Counted from the stretch's first letter, positions 24,910-35,069 are shown. The stretch: 64,000 nt of DNA from Streptomyces sp. MMBL 11-1 (GCF_028622875.1 NZ_CP117709.1:5521001-5585000), one strand, 5' to 3'. Translations and numbers: made by a program. Notes: generated from the letters alone by a model not told the origin.

Positions 24910-26061
24910 GTGAGTTCCCCAGATCCGCAGGTTCGCGCAGCGCGAAACCTGACCGACCCCTCGCCCGCGAGCACACCCGAAACGAAACGCCCCAGGGCCC
25001 CCAGAAACCGGGGTCCCGTCGTCGCGGTCACCGGCGCCGCCACCGGCATCGGCGAACTGCTGACCGCCCACCTCGCCGCATCCGACGCGATCAAGCAGGT
25101 CATCGCGATCGACGAACGCCGGGGAGAGGTCTCCGAGGCGACCTGGCACATCCTGGACGTACGGGATCCGGCGATCGCCGAGAAGCTGCGCGGCGCGGAC
25201 GTCGTCGTCCACCTGGCCCTCGATCTCGACCTGGAGACCGACCCCGCCGCCCGTACTGCGTACAACGTACGTGGCACCCAGACCGTGCTCACCGCCGCGG
25301 CGGCCGTCGGGGTCCACCGGGTCGTGCTCTGCACCTCGGCGATGGTCTACGGGGCGCTCGCCGACAACGATGTGCCGCTCTCCGAGGACGCCGAGCTGCG
25401 TGCCACCGCCGAGGCCACCGGCGTCGGCGACCTCCTGGAGATCGAGCGGCTCGGCCGCCGGGCCCCGCGCGCCCACCCCGGGCTCAACGTCACCGTCGTG
25501 CGCCCCACCGTCCTGGTCGGCGGCACCGACACCGCCCTGACCCGCTACTTCGAGTCCCCGCGCCTCCTGGTCGTCGCCGGATCGCGCCCCACCTGGCAGT
25601 TCTGTCACGTGGAGGACCTGGTGACGGCGCTGGAGTACGCCGCCCTGGAGAAGATCGACGGGGAGTTCGCGGTCGGCTGCGACGGCTGGCTGGAGCAGGA
25701 GGAGGTCGAGGAGCTCAGCGGCGTACGCCGGATGGAGCTGCCCTCCGCCGTCGCGCTCGGGGCCGCCGCCCGGCTGCACCGGATCGGCCTCACCCCGTCC
25801 CCGGCCGGTGACCTGGCGTACACGATGCACCCCTGGGTGGTCAGCGTCAGCAGGCTGCACGACGCGGGCTGGCGGCCGAAATGGACGAACGAGGAGGTGC
25901 TCGGAGCCCTCCTCGAAGAGGTCGAGGGCCGCCACACGCTCGCCGGACGCCGTCTCGGCCGCAAGGACGCCACCGCCGCCGGAGCCGCCGGAGCGACCGT
26001 CGCCCTGCTCGGCGCCGCCGCCGTGGTGCGCCGGGCACGCAAGGCCCGCCGCCGCATCTGA
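24910..26061 (+). CDS. NAD-dependent epimerase/SDR-like protein with C-terminal hydrophobic segment
   Basis: 383 residues from GTG 24910 (GGAG 7 nt upstream). Extended-SDR Rossmann domain: VAVTGAATGIGELL near residue 40, DVRDPAI, VVVHLALDL, TSAMVYG. The usual active-site YxxxK is missing; the aligned segment is GVGDLLEIERLGRR, so redox catalysis is doubtful. The C-terminus has a hydrophobic stretch GAAGATVALLGAAAVVRRA then basic residues, possibly a membrane tail. Divergent from DUF2342 and upstream of moaE. A regulatory NAD(P)-sensing or scaffold role is possible. Confidence 0.78.
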   Translation: MSSPDPQVRAARNLTDPSPASTPETKRPRAPRNRGPVVAVTGAATGIGELLTAHLAASDAIKQVIAIDERRGEVSEATWHILDVRDPAIAEKLRGADVVVHLALDLDLETDPAARTAYNVRGTQTVLTAAAAVGVHRVVLCTSAMVYGALADNDVPLSEDAELRATAEATGVGDLLEIERLGRRAPRAHPGLNVTVVRPTVLVGGTDTALTRYFESPRLLVVAGSRPTWQFCHVEDLVTALEYAALEKIDGEFAVGCDGWLEQEEVEELSGVRRMELPSAVALGAAARLHRIGLTPSPAGDLAYTMHPWVVSVSRLHDAGWRPKWTNEEVLGALLEEVEGRHTLAGRRLGRKDATAAGAAGATVALLGAAAVVRRARKARRRI

Positions 26062-26167
26062 CCGCCCACCGGCGCCCGAGGCCCTGTAGGAGGCTCCAAA
26101 CCGGCCGGCCGGCCGCCGGAAGATCAGGCAATTCCGGGATGTCGGAGCCGTACGGCACGATGGGAGC

Positions 26168-26629
<462 letters not shown>

Positions 26630-26668
26630 GCGCAAACCGGACCGGGGCGCATCGGCCCCGATTTGCGT
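26630..26668 (+). terminator. Probable terminator after moaE
   Basis: Hairpin with core CGGGGC/GCCCCG and partly paired CGCAAA/TTTGCG flanks, immediately after the moaE stop. Confidence 0.6.
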
Positions 26669-26755
26669 AACCGCACCCCCGCCATGAGCGTTGGTCTTCC
26701 GGATCGTTAATCTGCTGATCGGGCATCCGGTCGCTCATGGGGTAGGGAGGTCGTG

Positions 26756-26926
26756 ATGGCGGCACTCGCTTGGCTGTTGATTCCACTTTTCGCTGCTGTC
26801 GGTGGTGCGATATGGGCGGGTTGGGCTGCCCGCAATCGCACGACCGGCGATGTCACCGAACTCGCCGGCTACGCCAGGTTCCGTGACGCGATGGAGAAGT
26901 CGCACTCCGGTTCCGGGGCTCTCTGA
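26756..26926 (+). CDS. Small single-pass membrane protein (56 aa)
   Basis: 56 residues, ATG 26756, with AGGGAGG 6 nt upstream. N-terminal helix AALAWLLIPLFAAVGGAIWAG spans the membrane; the cytosolic tail is RNRTTGDVTELAGYARFRDA followed by a short disordered end. It is conserved-looking for Streptomyces but too small for domain assignment. It lies 100 bp before the YlbL-like protease gene on the same strand and may share its promoter. Confidence 0.7.
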   Translation: MAALAWLLIPLFAAVGGAIWAGWAARNRTTGDVTELAGYARFRDAMEKSHSGSGAL

Positions 26927-27028
26927 CGACCGACGCACGCCGCGTGACCACCTTCCGCCGCGTTCCGGTCTCCTCGTACGGACCGGCCCCGGCGGTGCAC
27001 TGACAGGCCCTTCCCGTACTGTCGTTCC

Positions 27029-28144
27029 ATGCCACGCCGCACCGCGACGATGCTCGCCTCCGCCTTCGTCCTCATCGCGCTGCTCTGCGCAGGCGTGCTG
27101 ATCAAAGTGCCGTATGCGGAGATGTCCCCCGGACCGACGGTGAACACGCTGGGCGAGGCGCGCGGCGAGCCCGTCCTGCAGATCTCCGGTCGCAAGACGT
27201 ACCCGGCCTCCGGGCATCTCAACATGACGACGGTCCGCGTCACCGGGGCGGACTACCGGATGAACGTCTTCGGAGCCGTCTACGGCTGGCTGGCCCACGA
27301 CAGCGTCGTGGTGCCGCACGAGACGCTCTACCCGAACGGCAAGACCGAGGAGCAGTCCACCCAGGAGAACGCCGAGGAGTTCAGCCAGTCCCAGGAGAGC
27401 GCCAAGGTGGCCGCCCTGAAGGAGCTGGACATCCCGGTCGCCACACAGGTCGTGGTCTCCACGGTGGTCAAGGGCAGCCCGTCCGAGGACAAGCTGCACG
27501 CGGGCGACGTGATCAAGGCCGTCGACGGCACCGTCGTCAAGGAGCCCGGAGACGTGGCGAAGCTCGTCACCGAGCACCGCCCCGGCGAGGACGTCACCTT
27601 CACCATCGTCCCGGCGAAGGCCGCCGCCGCGGCCGAGAAGGCCGGGCGCGCCCCCGAGGGCGACGAGAAGATCACCATCACGACCGCGAAGGCTCCCGCC
27701 GCCGAGGGCGACGGCGAGGAGGGCGCGAAGGACCGGGCGATCGTCGGGATCAGGGCCGGGACGGACCACACGTTCCCGTTCGATATCGACATCAAGCTCG
27801 CGGACGTCGGCGGGCCGAGCGCCGGGCTGATGTTCTCCCTCGGCATCATCGACAAGCTCACCCCGGGAGACCTGACCGGCGGCAGGTTCGTGGCGGGCAC
27901 CGGCACCATCGACGAGGCGGGCAAGGTCGGCCCGATCGGCGGCATCAACATGAAGCTGGTCGGCGCCCGGAACGCCGGCGCCCGCTATTTCCTCACACCC
28001 GACGAGAACTGCGCGTCGGCCGCGGCGGACACCCCCAGCGGCCTCACCCTGGTGCGGGTCAAGACCATCGAGGACGCCACGAAGTCGCTGGAGCGGATCC
28101 GCGCGGGGAAGACCGCCGGCCTGCCGAGCTGCTCGACCGGCTGA
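27029..28144 (+). CDS. YlbL-like PDZ and Lon-type (S16) serine protease
   Basis: 371 residues. N-terminal signal anchor TMLASAFVLIALLCAGVLI, then PDZ domain (about 125-185, GSPSEDKLHAGDVIKAVDG), then a Lon-like S16 domain: GGPSAGLMFSLGIID supplies the catalytic Ser and GGINMKLVGARNAGA the catalytic Lys. Extracytoplasmic protease found across Gram-positives (Rv3194c-like). The PDZ domain has an Ala/Lys-rich insert (KAAAAAEKAGRAPEG). Substrate is unknown; a cell-envelope quality-control role is plausible. Confidence 0.88.
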   Translation: MPRRTATMLASAFVLIALLCAGVLIKVPYAEMSPGPTVNTLGEARGEPVLQISGRKTYPASGHLNMTTVRVTGADYRMNVFGAVYGWLAHDSVVVPHETLYPNGKTEEQSTQENAEEFSQSQESAKVAALKELDIPVATQVVVSTVVKGSPSEDKLHAGDVIKAVDGTVVKEPGDVAKLVTEHRPGEDVTFTIVPAKAAAAAEKAGRAPEGDEKITITTAKAPAAEGDGEEGAKDRAIVGIRAGTDHTFPFDIDIKLADVGGPSAGLMFSLGIIDKLTPGDLTGGRFVAGTGTIDEAGKVGPIGGINMKLVGARNAGARYFLTPDENCASAAADTPSGLTLVRVKTIEDATKSLERIRAGKTAGLPSCSTG

Positions 28145-28192
28145 CGGCCGCGCCGCCCGGGAACCGTACGAGGGCCCCGGGCAGCGGCCGGA
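28145..28192. terminator. Probable convergent terminator
   Basis: Imperfect stem pairing GCCGC-GCCGCCCGGG with CCCCGGGC-GCGGC between two convergent genes. Confidence 0.5.
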
Positions 28193-28753
28193 TCAGGACT
28201 CGAACGTCGCCGCGAGCGCCTCGGCGAGGCCGGGCACCAGACCGGCTCCGGTCAGCACCTCGGTGGGGGAGTCCTTCTCGCGCAGCCGTACGGCGGACTC
28301 GCGGGCCCCGTCCCGCAGGACGGCCACGGTCATCCGCACCTCCTGCCGGTCGGCGTGCTTGGCGACCCACTGGGCCAGCTGCTTGTCGTTCAGACCGTCC
28401 GGCACGGAGGCCTCGGCGGACGGCGGCAGCATCAGCCGCTCCACCGTCATGGCGCAGCCGACCACGGCGTCGGGCCAGGCGATCGTGCCGAGGAAGTCGT
28501 CGAGCGCGGTGCCCGGGGGAAGTTCGTCCTGCTCGATCGGGGTGAGCGCGGCGACGGAGGAGCTGGGGTCCTCAAGGCCCAGCTGAGCGGCGAGAGAGGG
28601 CTCCTGGACCCGCAGCTGCGCGGTGTCGACCAGGGCGAACAGCCGGGCGGGCTGGTCCCAGCCGAGGTTGGAGGCATAGGCGTCGATTTCGAGGACGGCG
28701 ACGGTGAGCGGACTCGCGGCCATCGGGGGTCCTGCGGGGGAAACGTTGGGCAT
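28193..28753 (-). CDS. PPA1309-family protein of unknown function
   Basis: 186 residues from ATG 28753; ATG 28723 (MAASPLTVAVLEIDAYASNL) has a better-spaced AGGA and may be the true start. Motifs: NLGWDQPARLFALVDTAQLR, PPGTALDDFLGTIAWPDAV, GCAMTVERLMLPPSAE and a C-terminal VRMTVAVLRDGARESAVRL. The family is widespread in Actinobacteria and encoded next to the YlbL-like and UPF0182 genes; no biochemical role is established. It is convergent with the protease gene. Confidence 0.8.
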   Translation of the reverse strand: MPNVSPAGPPMAASPLTVAVLEIDAYASNLGWDQPARLFALVDTAQLRVQEPSLAAQLGLEDPSSSVAALTPIEQDELPPGTALDDFLGTIAWPDAVVGCAMTVERLMLPPSAEASVPDGLNDKQLAQWVAKHADRQEVRMTVAVLRDGARESAVRLREKDSPTEVLTGAGLVPGLAEALAATFES

Positions 28754-28888
28754 GGGCAATATCCTGCCTCCTTCCACCCCGGGAACGGGAACTAGGTAAA
28801 GCCTCAGTAAGTTGCATAGGTGGGCTCTAGGATCGCTGGGCCTGTTCACACGACCGCGAACTACGAGGTGCGCACGTTGGCTTTCCAG

Positions 28889-31800
28889 ATGCCGGACCGC
28901 GGCGGAGGCCCGACCGGGCCACGGATCAGAGTCGGCCGCCCGTCCCGGCGCGCCCGTACCCTGCTCATGACTTTGGGTGTCCTGGCGGTTCTCGCCATGG
29001 TCTTCGTCATGTTCGCCGGGTTCTGGACGGACTGGCTCTGGTACAGGTCGGTCGCGTATTCATCCGTCTTCACCACCACCCTGTGGACCAAGATCGGGCT
29101 GTTCCTCGTCTTCGGACTGCTGATGGCGATCGCCATCGGTGTGAACATCTGGCTCGCGCACCGGCTCAGGCCGCCGCTGAGCGCGATGTCGCTGGAGCAG
29201 CAGAGCCTGGACCGCTACCGGATGAGTATCGCCCCCTACAAGAAGTGGGTGCTGCTCGCCGTCACGGCGCTCGTCGCGCTGATCGGCGGAGCTTCCGCCT
29301 CCGGCCAGTGGCGCACGTGGCTGCTGTACGTCAACGGCGTGCCGTTCGGCCAGAAGGACCCCCAGTTCGGACTGGACGTCGCCTTCTTCGCCTTCGACCT
29401 GCCGTTCTACCGCTTCCTGCTGGGCTTCGGCTTCGCGGCGACCGTGCTCTCGCTGATCGCCGCCGCGCTGACCCACTACCTGTACGGCGGGCTGCGCATC
29501 ACGAGCCCCGGCGCCCGCGCCACCGGGGCGGCCACCGGCCACCTCTCGGTGCTGCTCGGCATCTTCGTCTCCCTGAAGGCCGTGGCCTACTGGCTCGACC
29601 GGTACGGGCTGGCGGTGAAGTCCAGTGACTTCAAGGCCGCGGACAACTGGACGGGCCTGCGCTACGTCGACGCCAACGCCTACCTCCCGGCGAAGACCAT
29701 CCTGTTCTGCATCGCGGCCATCTGCGCCGTGCTGTTCTTCGCGACGCTGTGGCGCCGTACCTGGCAGCTCCCGGTCATCGGCTTCGGCCTGATGGTGCTC
29801 TCGGCGATCCTGATCGGCGGGCTCTACCCGGCGATCGTGCAGAAGTTCCAGGTCCAGCCGAACGAGCAGGCCAAGGAAGCGGAGTTCATCCGGAAGAACA
29901 TCGATGCCACACGCGACGCGTACGACATCGATGACGCCACGGTGGACGACTACGAGGGCCAGGCGACGACGGAGGACGACACCAAGCTGCGGGCGGCGGC
30001 CAGCACGGCCGCCAGCTACCGGGTGATGGACCCCAACGTCGTCTCCCCGGCCTTCCAGCAGCTTCAGCAGCGGAGGAACTACTACCAGTTCCCCAAGACG
30101 CTGGACGTCGACCGCTACAAGGACAAGGACGGCAAGGAGCAGGACACCGTCATCGGTCTGCGTGAGCTGAACATCCAGGGTCTGCCCAAGCGGAACTGGA
30201 TCAACGACCACTTCACGTACACCCACGGCTACGGCGCCATCGCGGCCAAGGGCACCACCACCGGGACGAACCCGACGGGGTCTCCGGACTTCAGCGAGTC
30301 GGGGCTGCCCACCACCGGTGAGTTCGGCAAGTACGAGCAGCGGATCTACTACGGCGAGAACACCCAGCAGTACTCCATCGTCGGCGGGCCCCAGAAGGAG
30401 CTCGACTACGAGGAGGACGGCGAGAAGACCACCAGCTACAAGGGCGACAGCGGGGTCAGTCTCTCCAACACCTTCAACCGTGCCGCGTACGCGGTCTCCT
30501 TCAGCGAGCCGCAGATCATGTACTCGGGAGCCATCGGTGAGGGCTCGCGGATCCTGTACAACCGCACGCCCAAGGAGCGCGTCGAGGCGGTCGCCCCCTG
30601 GCTGACCATCGACGGCGACGCCTACCCGGCGGTGGTCGACGGCCGGATCCAGTGGATCGTCGACGCCTACACCACGAGCAACGGCTATCCGTACGCGTCC
30701 CGGACCACGCTCGGCGACACCACGGCCGACTCGCTGACCACCAACCAGCGCGCGGTCGTCGCCCAGCAGAACCAGGTCAACTACATCCGCAACTCGGTGA
30801 AGGCCACCGTCGACGCCTATGACGGCAAGGTCAAGCTCTACGAGTGGGACACCAAGGACCCGGTCCTCAAGACCTGGCGCAAGGCGTTCCCGGGGACGGT
30901 CGAGGCCCGCGGCGAGATCCCGCAGGAGCTCATGGAGCACCTGCGGTATCCGCAGGACCTCTTCAAGGTCCAGCGCGAGCTGCTGACCCGCTATCACGTC
31001 GAGGACCCCGCGCAGTTCTACAGCGGCAGTGACGCCTGGCAGGTGCCGGACGACCCGACCAACAAGGAGCCGGGCTCCGTTCCGCCGTACTACCTGAGCA
31101 TGAAGATGCCGGGCCAGACCGAGCAGCAGTTCTCGCTGACCACGACGTTCACCCCCCGAGGGCGCCCCAACCTGGGAGCCTTCATGGCGGTGAACGCGGA
31201 CGCGGCCAGCAAGGACTACGGCGAGAAGCGGCTGCTGCGGGTCACCTCCACGGTGAAGGGCCCGGGCCAGGTACAGAGTGAGCTCAACGGCAACGACGAC
31301 GTCGCCGAGTTCGTGAGGAACCTCAAGGGCACCGACTCGGACATCGAGTACGGCAACCTGCTGACGGTTCCGCTGGAGGGCGGGTTCCTCTACATCGAGC
31401 CGGTCTACACGCGCGGTGGCAACCAGAACTACCCGCTGCTGCGCAAGGTGGCCGCCTCGTACGGTTCGAAGATCGTCTTCGAGAACAGCCTCGGGGAGGC
31501 GCTCAACGCCGTCTTCGGGGTCGAGGACGACGGGGCCACGACACCGCCCGACACCAGTGAGCCGCCGGGCGAGACCGAGGAGCCCCCGGCCACCGGCAGC
31601 GCGGCGCTCAAGAAGGCCATCGCGGACGCCCAGAAGGCGTACTCCGACGGCGAGAAGGCGCTGCAGGAGCAGGACTGGCCGGCCTACGGCAAGGCCCAGG
31701 AGGCTCTTCAGGACGCTCTGGAGCGAGCCGCCGCCGCGCAGCCCAAGACGGGCGGCGAGGGGGACAAGGCCGACAGCGCCGACAAGCCGGCGGGCGACGC

Positions 31801-31924
31801 CAAGCCGGACAGCTCGGCGGAGCCCGCGAGCGCCGGGAAACCGGCGGACGCGGACAAGGCGGATCCGGCGAGGAAGCCGGATGCCGCCGAAGGAGCCGAG
31901 AAGGGCTCCGACCAGGGCAGCTGA
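28889..31924 (+). CDS. UPF0182 family integral membrane protein
   Basis: About 1011 residues from ATG 28889; GTG 28868 is in frame. Seven or so membrane helices occupy residues ~25-330 (first [21 protein letters not shown]). A large extracytoplasmic beta-rich region follows, with [43 protein letters not shown] and [10 protein letters not shown]. The last ~110 residues are an acidic Lys/Ala/Asp tail. Same family and genomic position as Rv3193c; function is unknown. Near its end [13 protein letters not shown] and [15 protein letters not shown] segments match the family. Confidence 0.92.
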   Translation: MPDRGGGPTGPRIRVGRPSRRARTLLMTLGVLAVLAMVFVMFAGFWTDWLWYRSVAYSSVFTTTLWTKIGLFLVFGLLMAIAIGVNIWLAHRLRPPLSAMSLEQQSLDRYRMSIAPYKKWVLLAVTALVALIGGASASGQWRTWLLYVNGVPFGQKDPQFGLDVAFFAFDLPFYRFLLGFGFAATVLSLIAAALTHYLYGGLRITSPGARATGAATGHLSVLLGIFVSLKAVAYWLDRYGLAVKSSDFKAADNWTGLRYVDANAYLPAKTILFCIAAICAVLFFATLWRRTWQLPVIGFGLMVLSAILIGGLYPAIVQKFQVQPNEQAKEAEFIRKNIDATRDAYDIDDATVDDYEGQATTEDDTKLRAAASTAASYRVMDPNVVSPAFQQLQQRRNYYQFPKTLDVDRYKDKDGKEQDTVIGLRELNIQGLPKRNWINDHFTYTHGYGAIAAKGTTTGTNPTGSPDFSESGLPTTGEFGKYEQRIYYGENTQQYSIVGGPQKELDYEEDGEKTTSYKGDSGVSLSNTFNRAAYAVSFSEPQIMYSGAIGEGSRILYNRTPKERVEAVAPWLTIDGDAYPAVVDGRIQWIVDAYTTSNGYPYASRTTLGDTTADSLTTNQRAVVAQQNQVNYIRNSVKATVDAYDGKVKLYEWDTKDPVLKTWRKAFPGTVEARGEIPQELMEHLRYPQDLFKVQRELLTRYHVEDPAQFYSGSDAWQVPDDPTNKEPGSVPPYYLSMKMPGQTEQQFSLTTTFTPRGRPNLGAFMAVNADAASKDYGEKRLLRVTSTVKGPGQVQSELNGNDDVAEFVRNLKGTDSDIEYGNLLTVPLEGGFLYIEPVYTRGGNQNYPLLRKVAASYGSKIVFENSLGEALNAVFGVEDDGATTPPDTSEPPGETEEPPATGSAALKKAIADAQKAYSDGEKALQEQDWPAYGKAQEALQDALERAAAAQPKTGGEGDKADSADKPAGDAKPDSSAEPASAGKPADADKADPARKPDAAEGAEKGSDQGS

Positions 31925-31930
31925 GAAAAG

Positions 31931-31977
31931 TCCACCCCGCGTCGTGGTACGGTTTGAACACAACGACGCGGGGTGGA
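31931..31977. repeat. 14-bp inverted repeat overlapping the 5' end of initiator tRNA
   Basis: TCCACCCCGCGTCG at 31931-31944 is the exact reverse complement of 31964-31977, which covers three bases before and the first eleven bases of the tRNA. It may act as the UPF0182 transcript terminator, or fold with the pre-tRNA acceptor strand. Confidence 0.75.
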
Positions 31978-32040
31978 GCAGCTCGGTAGCTCGCTGGGCT
32001 CATAACCCAGAGGTCGCAGGTTCAAATCCTGTCCCCGCTA
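31967..32040 (+). tRNA. tRNA-fMet (CAU), copy 1
   Basis: 74 nt, cloverleaf complete without CCA. Initiator hallmarks: unpaired C1 against U72, A11-U24 in the D stem, and three G-C pairs next to the anticodon loop (CTGGG-CTCATAA-CCCAG). T loop TTCAAAT. Identical to the copy at 34415-34488. A 17-bp hairpin terminator follows. Confidence 0.97.
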
Positions 32041-32047
32041 CGAAAAG

Positions 32048-32083
32048 ACGAAGGCCCGGATCCCAAGGGATCCGGGCCTTCGT
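32048..32083 (+). terminator. Terminator after initiator tRNA copy 1
   Basis: Near-perfect 17-bp stem ACGAAGGCCCGGATCCC with its complement, minimal loop AA. Almost identical to the hairpin after tRNA copy 2. Confidence 0.9.
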
Positions 32084-32265
32084 CGTGCCTGTTGTGCGCG
32101 CAGGCCGTGTCGGTCCCAAGCTGTGGGCGTGAAGTGCGGTTCGCTGGGCAGCAGTTGCTTCCAGACGTGTTTGACTTGTCTCTCTGTGGGCAAGTCGACA
32201 AAACGCTGTAGTGACCTCACTGTCCGCGATATACCAGGTGTACGCGGGTTACAGGTGGTGCGACG

Positions 32266-34338
32266 ATGGTATTTATGGGGGACAGGGCAACTCTGTTGGA
32301 GACAGGGCGGTTTGTGCAGCAGCGCGGCCAAGATGTTGAAAGCGCGGTAGACGCGGCTTTCGCCGCTGCCATCGTCGGGACGGGCGCACCGGTCCAGCGG
32401 ACCGGCGCCGTCGACGCGAGCACCGCCGCGAGCACGGCCGACGAGGACACCACGGACGCGGTCGACGCCGCGGACAGCGCCGAGAGCGAGGCACGCCACC
32501 GGCGCGCCGCCGAGGCGGGGGACACCGCGTCCATGAGCGTCCTGGGCGCGCTGCTGCTGCGCCGGGGGGAGCTGGACGGCGCCGAGCGGTATCTGCGCGC
32601 CGCCACCGCCGACGGGGACCGGGCCGCCGCCAACAACCTGGGCGTCCTGCTGCACCAGCGCGGCTACCCGGACGAGGCCGCCGGCTGGTGGCGCATCGCC
32701 GCCGTGGCCGGCTCCGCCGCCGCCGCGCACGCGCTCGGCCGGCATTTCCGCGAGCGCGGCGACGAGCCCGGCGCGGAGTACTGGCTGCGCCAGTCCGCCG
32801 AGCAGGGCCACGCGCTGGGCGCGTATGCGCTGGCCGACCTGCTGGAGCACCGCAGCGACGTCGGCGCCGAGCGCTGGCTGCGCGCCGCCGCCGAGCAGGG
32901 GCACCGTGAGGCCGCCTACCGGCTGGCCCGCGCCCTGGAGCGGAAGACCGTCGAGGACCCGCATGACGCCTTCGGCCTGGGCCGGGGCGTCGCTTCCGGG
33001 CGAACCGGAACGGGCCTCGGCCTCCCCGGCGACCCGCCCGCACCCGGCCATGACGTACGGGCGACGGGGTCCGCGCGTGCCGCGAGCGCGGCCGACGGCG
33101 ACAGCCCCGTGGCGGGACCTGCCGCCGGCCGGGTCGGCGAGGCCGAGCAGTGGTACCGCCAGGCCGCCGCCCGGGGGCACCGGCGTGCCGCCCTGCACCT
33201 CGGCGCGATCCTGGAGCAGCGCGGCGAGCTCAAGGAGGCCGGGCGCTGGTATCTCACCTCCGCCAAGGACGGCGAGCCGCGTGCCGCCTGCGCGCTGGGC
33301 TTCCTGCTGCGCGACGCGGGCGACGAGGAGAGCGCCGCCGTGTGGTGGCTGCGCGCCGCCCAGGAAGGTGACGGCAACGCCGCCAACGCGCTCGGCGCGC
33401 TGCACGCCGCGCGCGGTGAGCAGCAGACCGCCGAGCGCTGGTACCGGGCCGCCATGGACGCGGGCGACGTCAACGGGGCGTACAACCTCGGGCTGCTCTG
33501 CGCCGCCCAGGACCGCACCCCGCAGGCCGAGCAGTGGTACCGCCGCGCCGCGTACGCCGGACACCGCGAGGCGGCCAACGCGCTCGCGGTGCTGCTGCTC
33601 CAGGCGGGCGACCACACCGGGGCCGAGCCCTGGTTCTCCAAGGCCGCCGAGGCGGGCAGCGTCGACGCGGCCTTCAACCTCGGCATCCTGCACGCCGGGC
33701 GCGACGAGGACCGTACGGCGCTGGGCTGGTACGAGCGCGCCGCGGCGGCCGGGCACACCGACGCCGCGCTCCAGGTCGGCATGGCCCTGCTGCGCGACGG
33801 CGAGGACCGGGAGGCCGAGCGGCACCTGCGCTGCGCCGCGGGCGGCGGCAGTGCCGAGGCGGCGTTCCGGCTGGCCGGGGTGCTGGACGCCCGCCAGCCA
33901 CCGCCGGGAGCGCCCGCGCTGGGCGAGCCGATGCCGGAGAAGACCGAGTGCGAGGAGTGGTACGAGCGAGCCGCCCAGCAGGGCCACCGCCGTGCCCAGG
34001 TCCGGGTCGGCATGCTCGCCGCCGCCCGCGGCGACGTGGAGAGCGCCGCCCACTGGTACCGGGAGGCCGCCGAGGCGGGCAGCCGCAACGGCGCCTTCAA
34101 CCTCGGGCTGCTGCTGGCCCGGGAGGGCAGTGAGCGCGAGGCCGCCCTGTGGTGGAGCCGCGCCGCCGCCGCCGGACACGGCCGAGCCGCGCTGCGCCTG
34201 GCGCTCCTCGCCGCCCGCCGGGGCGAGCTCACCGAGGGGCAGCGCTGGTGCGCGCGAGCGGTGGAGCTGGGCCCGGCCGAGGTGGCCGAGCGCGCTGCGC
34301 GGCTCCGCGAGGCGCTGCACCAGGAGCTGACCGCGTAG
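32266..34338 (+). CDS. Sel1/tetratricopeptide-repeat protein
   Basis: 690 residues made almost entirely of ~36-residue Sel1-like repeats (pattern AexwyrrAAeaGhxxAaxnLGxLLxxRG), roughly fifteen copies from residue ~75 to the C-terminus, e.g. AERYLRAATADGDRAAANNL. A Gly/Pro/Ala-rich disordered insert lies at about 230-285. No catalytic domain, signal peptide or membrane helix, so an alpha-solenoid adaptor for protein-protein contacts. ATG 32266 has AGGTGG upstream; ATG 32275 is possible. It is flanked on both sides by initiator tRNA plus terminator modules. Partners are unknown. Confidence 0.88.
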   Translation: MVFMGDRATLLETGRFVQQRGQDVESAVDAAFAAAIVGTGAPVQRTGAVDASTAASTADEDTTDAVDAADSAESEARHRRAAEAGDTASMSVLGALLLRRGELDGAERYLRAATADGDRAAANNLGVLLHQRGYPDEAAGWWRIAAVAGSAAAAHALGRHFRERGDEPGAEYWLRQSAEQGHALGAYALADLLEHRSDVGAERWLRAAAEQGHREAAYRLARALERKTVEDPHDAFGLGRGVASGRTGTGLGLPGDPPAPGHDVRATGSARAASAADGDSPVAGPAAGRVGEAEQWYRQAAARGHRRAALHLGAILEQRGELKEAGRWYLTSAKDGEPRAACALGFLLRDAGDEESAAVWWLRAAQEGDGNAANALGALHAARGEQQTAERWYRAAMDAGDVNGAYNLGLLCAAQDRTPQAEQWYRRAAYAGHREAANALAVLLLQAGDHTGAEPWFSKAAEAGSVDAAFNLGILHAGRDEDRTALGWYERAAAAGHTDAALQVGMALLRDGEDREAERHLRCAAGGGSAEAAFRLAGVLDARQPPPGAPALGEPMPEKTECEEWYERAAQQGHRRAQVRVGMLAAARGDVESAAHWYREAAEAGSRNGAFNLGLLLAREGSEREAALWWSRAAAAGHGRAALRLALLAARRGELTEGQRWCARAVELGPAEVAERAARLREALHQELTA

Positions 34339-34373
34339 ACCCTGTCGGGCACCCCAGGCCGGCGTGAATGGAT

Positions 34374-34402
34374 TTGCGCCGCCCGACCCGCTGACGTAAT
34401 GT
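34374..34402 (+). promoter_or_regulatory. Promoter of initiator tRNA copy 2
   Basis: -35 TTGCGC (34374-34379), 17-nt spacer, -10 TAATGT (34397-34402), 12 nt before the mature tRNA. No comparable promoter is seen before copy 1. Confidence 0.7.
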
Positions 34403-34414
34403 TGCATTCACCGA

Positions 34415-34488
34415 CGCGGGGTGGAGCAGCTCGGTAGCTCGCTGGGCTCATAACCCAGAGGTCGCAGGTTCAAATCCTGTCCCCGCTA
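34415..34488 (+). tRNA. tRNA-fMet (CAU), copy 2
   Basis: 74 nt, base-for-base identical to copy 1 at 31967-32040, with the same initiator-specific features (C1/U72 mismatch, A11-U24, three consecutive G-C pairs below the anticodon loop). Own promoter at 34374-34402 and terminator at 34496-34532. Confidence 0.97.
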
Positions 34489-34495
34489 CTGAAGA

Positions 34496-34532
34496 GACGA
34501 AGGCCCGGATCCCCAGGATCCGGGCCTTCGTC
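34496..34532 (+). terminator. Terminator after initiator tRNA copy 2
   Basis: 17-bp perfect stem GACGAAGGCCCGGATCC and complement, loop CCA. Confidence 0.9.
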
Positions 34533-34589
34533 ATGTCCGGAGACACGGCGACTGCGGGCCCGCCCGGAGACGGGCCCGATTCGGCCGGG

Positions 34590-35009
34590 TCAGGCGGTGG
34601 CGGCGCAGTTCGGGCAGATGCCGCGGTACGTCACCTCGACGCCGGAGACCATGAAGCCGTAGCGCTCGTCCGTCGGCAGGTCCGCCAGCGGGTTGCCCGC
34701 GGGGTGCACGTCCCTGATGGCGCCGCACCGGGCGCACACCAGGTGGTGGTGCGGCTGGTGCGCGTTCGGGTCGTAGCGCTTGGCCCGGCGGTCGGTGGAG
34801 ACCTCCAGCACCTCACCGAGGGACACCATCTCGCCGAGGGTGTTGTAGACGGTGGCGCGCGAGATCTCGGGCAGCCGGGAAACGGCCCTCGCGTGGACCT
34901 CGTCCGCCGTCAGGTGTACGTGGTCCCCGTCGAGGACCTCGGCCACGACACGCCGCTGCGCCGTCATACGCCAGCCGCGTCCACGAAGTCGTTCCAGCAG
35001 GTCGCTCAT
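34590..35009 (-). CDS. catR: Fur-family peroxide regulator (CatR/PerR type)
   Basis: 139 residues. N-terminal winged helix (LLERLRGRGWRMTAQRRVVA, recognition region ISRATVYNTLGEM), then the His-rich metal site HQPHHHLVCARCG and a second CxxC (GICPNCAA). Divergent from the catalase gene, the arrangement of catR-catA in S. coelicolor, where the oxidised repressor releases the catalase promoter. An imperfect palindrome between the -35 and -10 of the catalase promoter is a likely operator. The repressor probably also controls itself from the 56-bp start-to-promoter interval. Confidence 0.9.
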   Translation of the reverse strand: MSDLLERLRGRGWRMTAQRRVVAEVLDGDHVHLTADEVHARAVSRLPEISRATVYNTLGEMVSLGEVLEVSTDRRAKRYDPNAHQPHHHLVCARCGAIRDVHPAGNPLADLPTDERYGFMVSGVEVTYRGICPNCAATA

Positions 35010-35069
35010 GCAGCCCAGCCTAACAGTGGAGGGATTGAGTCCCGATCGGGTGTGACTTTGGATGTTTGC

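Noticed and set aside
29060..31963. Large antisense frame opposite the UPF0182 gene.
   Set aside because: Third-position GC bias only; composition is Val/Gly/Arg shadow-like and lacks domains.
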